Source: Flavobacteriales bacterium
Lineage (GTDB): Bacteria > Bacteroidota > Bacteroidia > Flavobacteriales_D > Crocinitomicaceae
NCBI GenBank assembly: GCA_947449575.1
Contig: CANFRV010000010.1
Span: 46,608 to 110,607 of the forward strand
Reading direction: 5' to 3'
DNA length: 64,000 bases
A program made the position numbers and the translations under genes. Shown one piece after another: positions 63,861 through 64,000 of this stretch; position 1 is the first letter of the stretch; each line of letters opens with the position of its first letter. Below the pieces are notes generated by a model, which ran no database searches, was not told the DNA's origin, and saw only the letters and a program-made list of their open reading frames with translations.

Positions 63861-64000
63861 TCAAGCGACAAATGCAACTTTTGGGTTAAACAATAATTTT
63901 TCCATAACAAATATAGGATTTTCGAACTGATATCTCTTTCTAGGTCTGTTATTTAATTTGATTTCTATTTCCTTTATCTGCTCATCTGTGTAATCTGAAA
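63861..64000 (-). mobile_element. 3' end of an IS30-family transposase gene (continues beyond window)
   Basis: Only the last 45 or so codons are visible on the minus strand, ending at the stop codon at 63861-63863. The translation contains KLNNRPRKRYQFENP and VMEKLLFN, which is the typical C-terminus of IS30-family DDE transposases in Bacteroidota. No intact end repeat is visible in the window. Confidence 0.85.

Overview
The window comes from the chromosome of a low-GC member of the Bacteroidota, most likely Flavobacteriales and plausibly near the Fluviicola/Crocinitomicaceae group (inference, not a database result). Signs are: proteins with type IX secretion system (T9SS) sorting domains of types A and B, a PorP/SprF-family protein, a fused MurF-alanine racemase, promoter-like TAnnTTTG boxes, few Shine-Dalgarno sequences, an enlarged LeuRS, a YgiQ-type radical SAM protein and a DUF349 protein. 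No rRNA, tRNA, CRISPR array or prophage was recognised.

Region 1 (1-9953) is a surface-protein block: a partial protein ending in a calcium-binding, dockerin-like motif; a 1142-residue protein with Ig-like, cohesin-like and dockerin-like modules and a T9SS type A tail; a smaller cohesin-like/PKD protein with a type A tail; a protein with nine PKD domains and a type B (CHU_C) tail; and directly downstream a PorP/SprF-family partner. Cohesin-like modules recur in three adjacent genes and dockerin-like motifs in two, so the block may encode a self-assembling surface scaffold.

Region 2 (10054-20823) holds metG with a coupled small gene, pyrF, a YgiQ-family radical SAM gene, and a lipoprotein gene followed by a 1309-residue MORN-repeat protein. 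Region 3 (20824-23590) is a decayed island: a palindromic noncoding element, a broken thioredoxin gene, a fragment of a second ATPase copy, a fragment of a DUF1016 (YhcG-type) nuclease, a long hairpin, and an intact AAA/DUF4143 ATPase gene with an operator-like repeat array over its promoter.

Region 4 (23593-36219) holds SCO, small MORN and DUF3109 genes on the minus strand, then the rimP-nusA-infB operon with a leader hairpin, and a second operon of tatA, gatA, a LysM lytic transglycosylase, two glycosyltransferases and a UbiA-like membrane protein. Region 5 (36346-45299) holds a lone CoA-transferase B subunit, a LytS/LytTR two-component pair, leuS, and three tandem ssb genes that all lack the acidic tail, followed by a terminator and a palindromic intergenic repeat.

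Region 6 (45300-64000) is mostly housekeeping and envelope genes: DUF418, M28 peptidase, an acidic conserved protein, tdk, murF-alr, a biotin carrier, dus, M13 peptidase, AsmA, PfkB kinase, DUF349, a four-helix membrane protein, a 3'-truncated radical SAM gene and a thioesterase. It ends inside an IS30-family transposase. Several minus- and plus-strand genes have a promoter-like box only 4-9 nt before the start codon, which suggests leaderless or near-leaderless transcripts.
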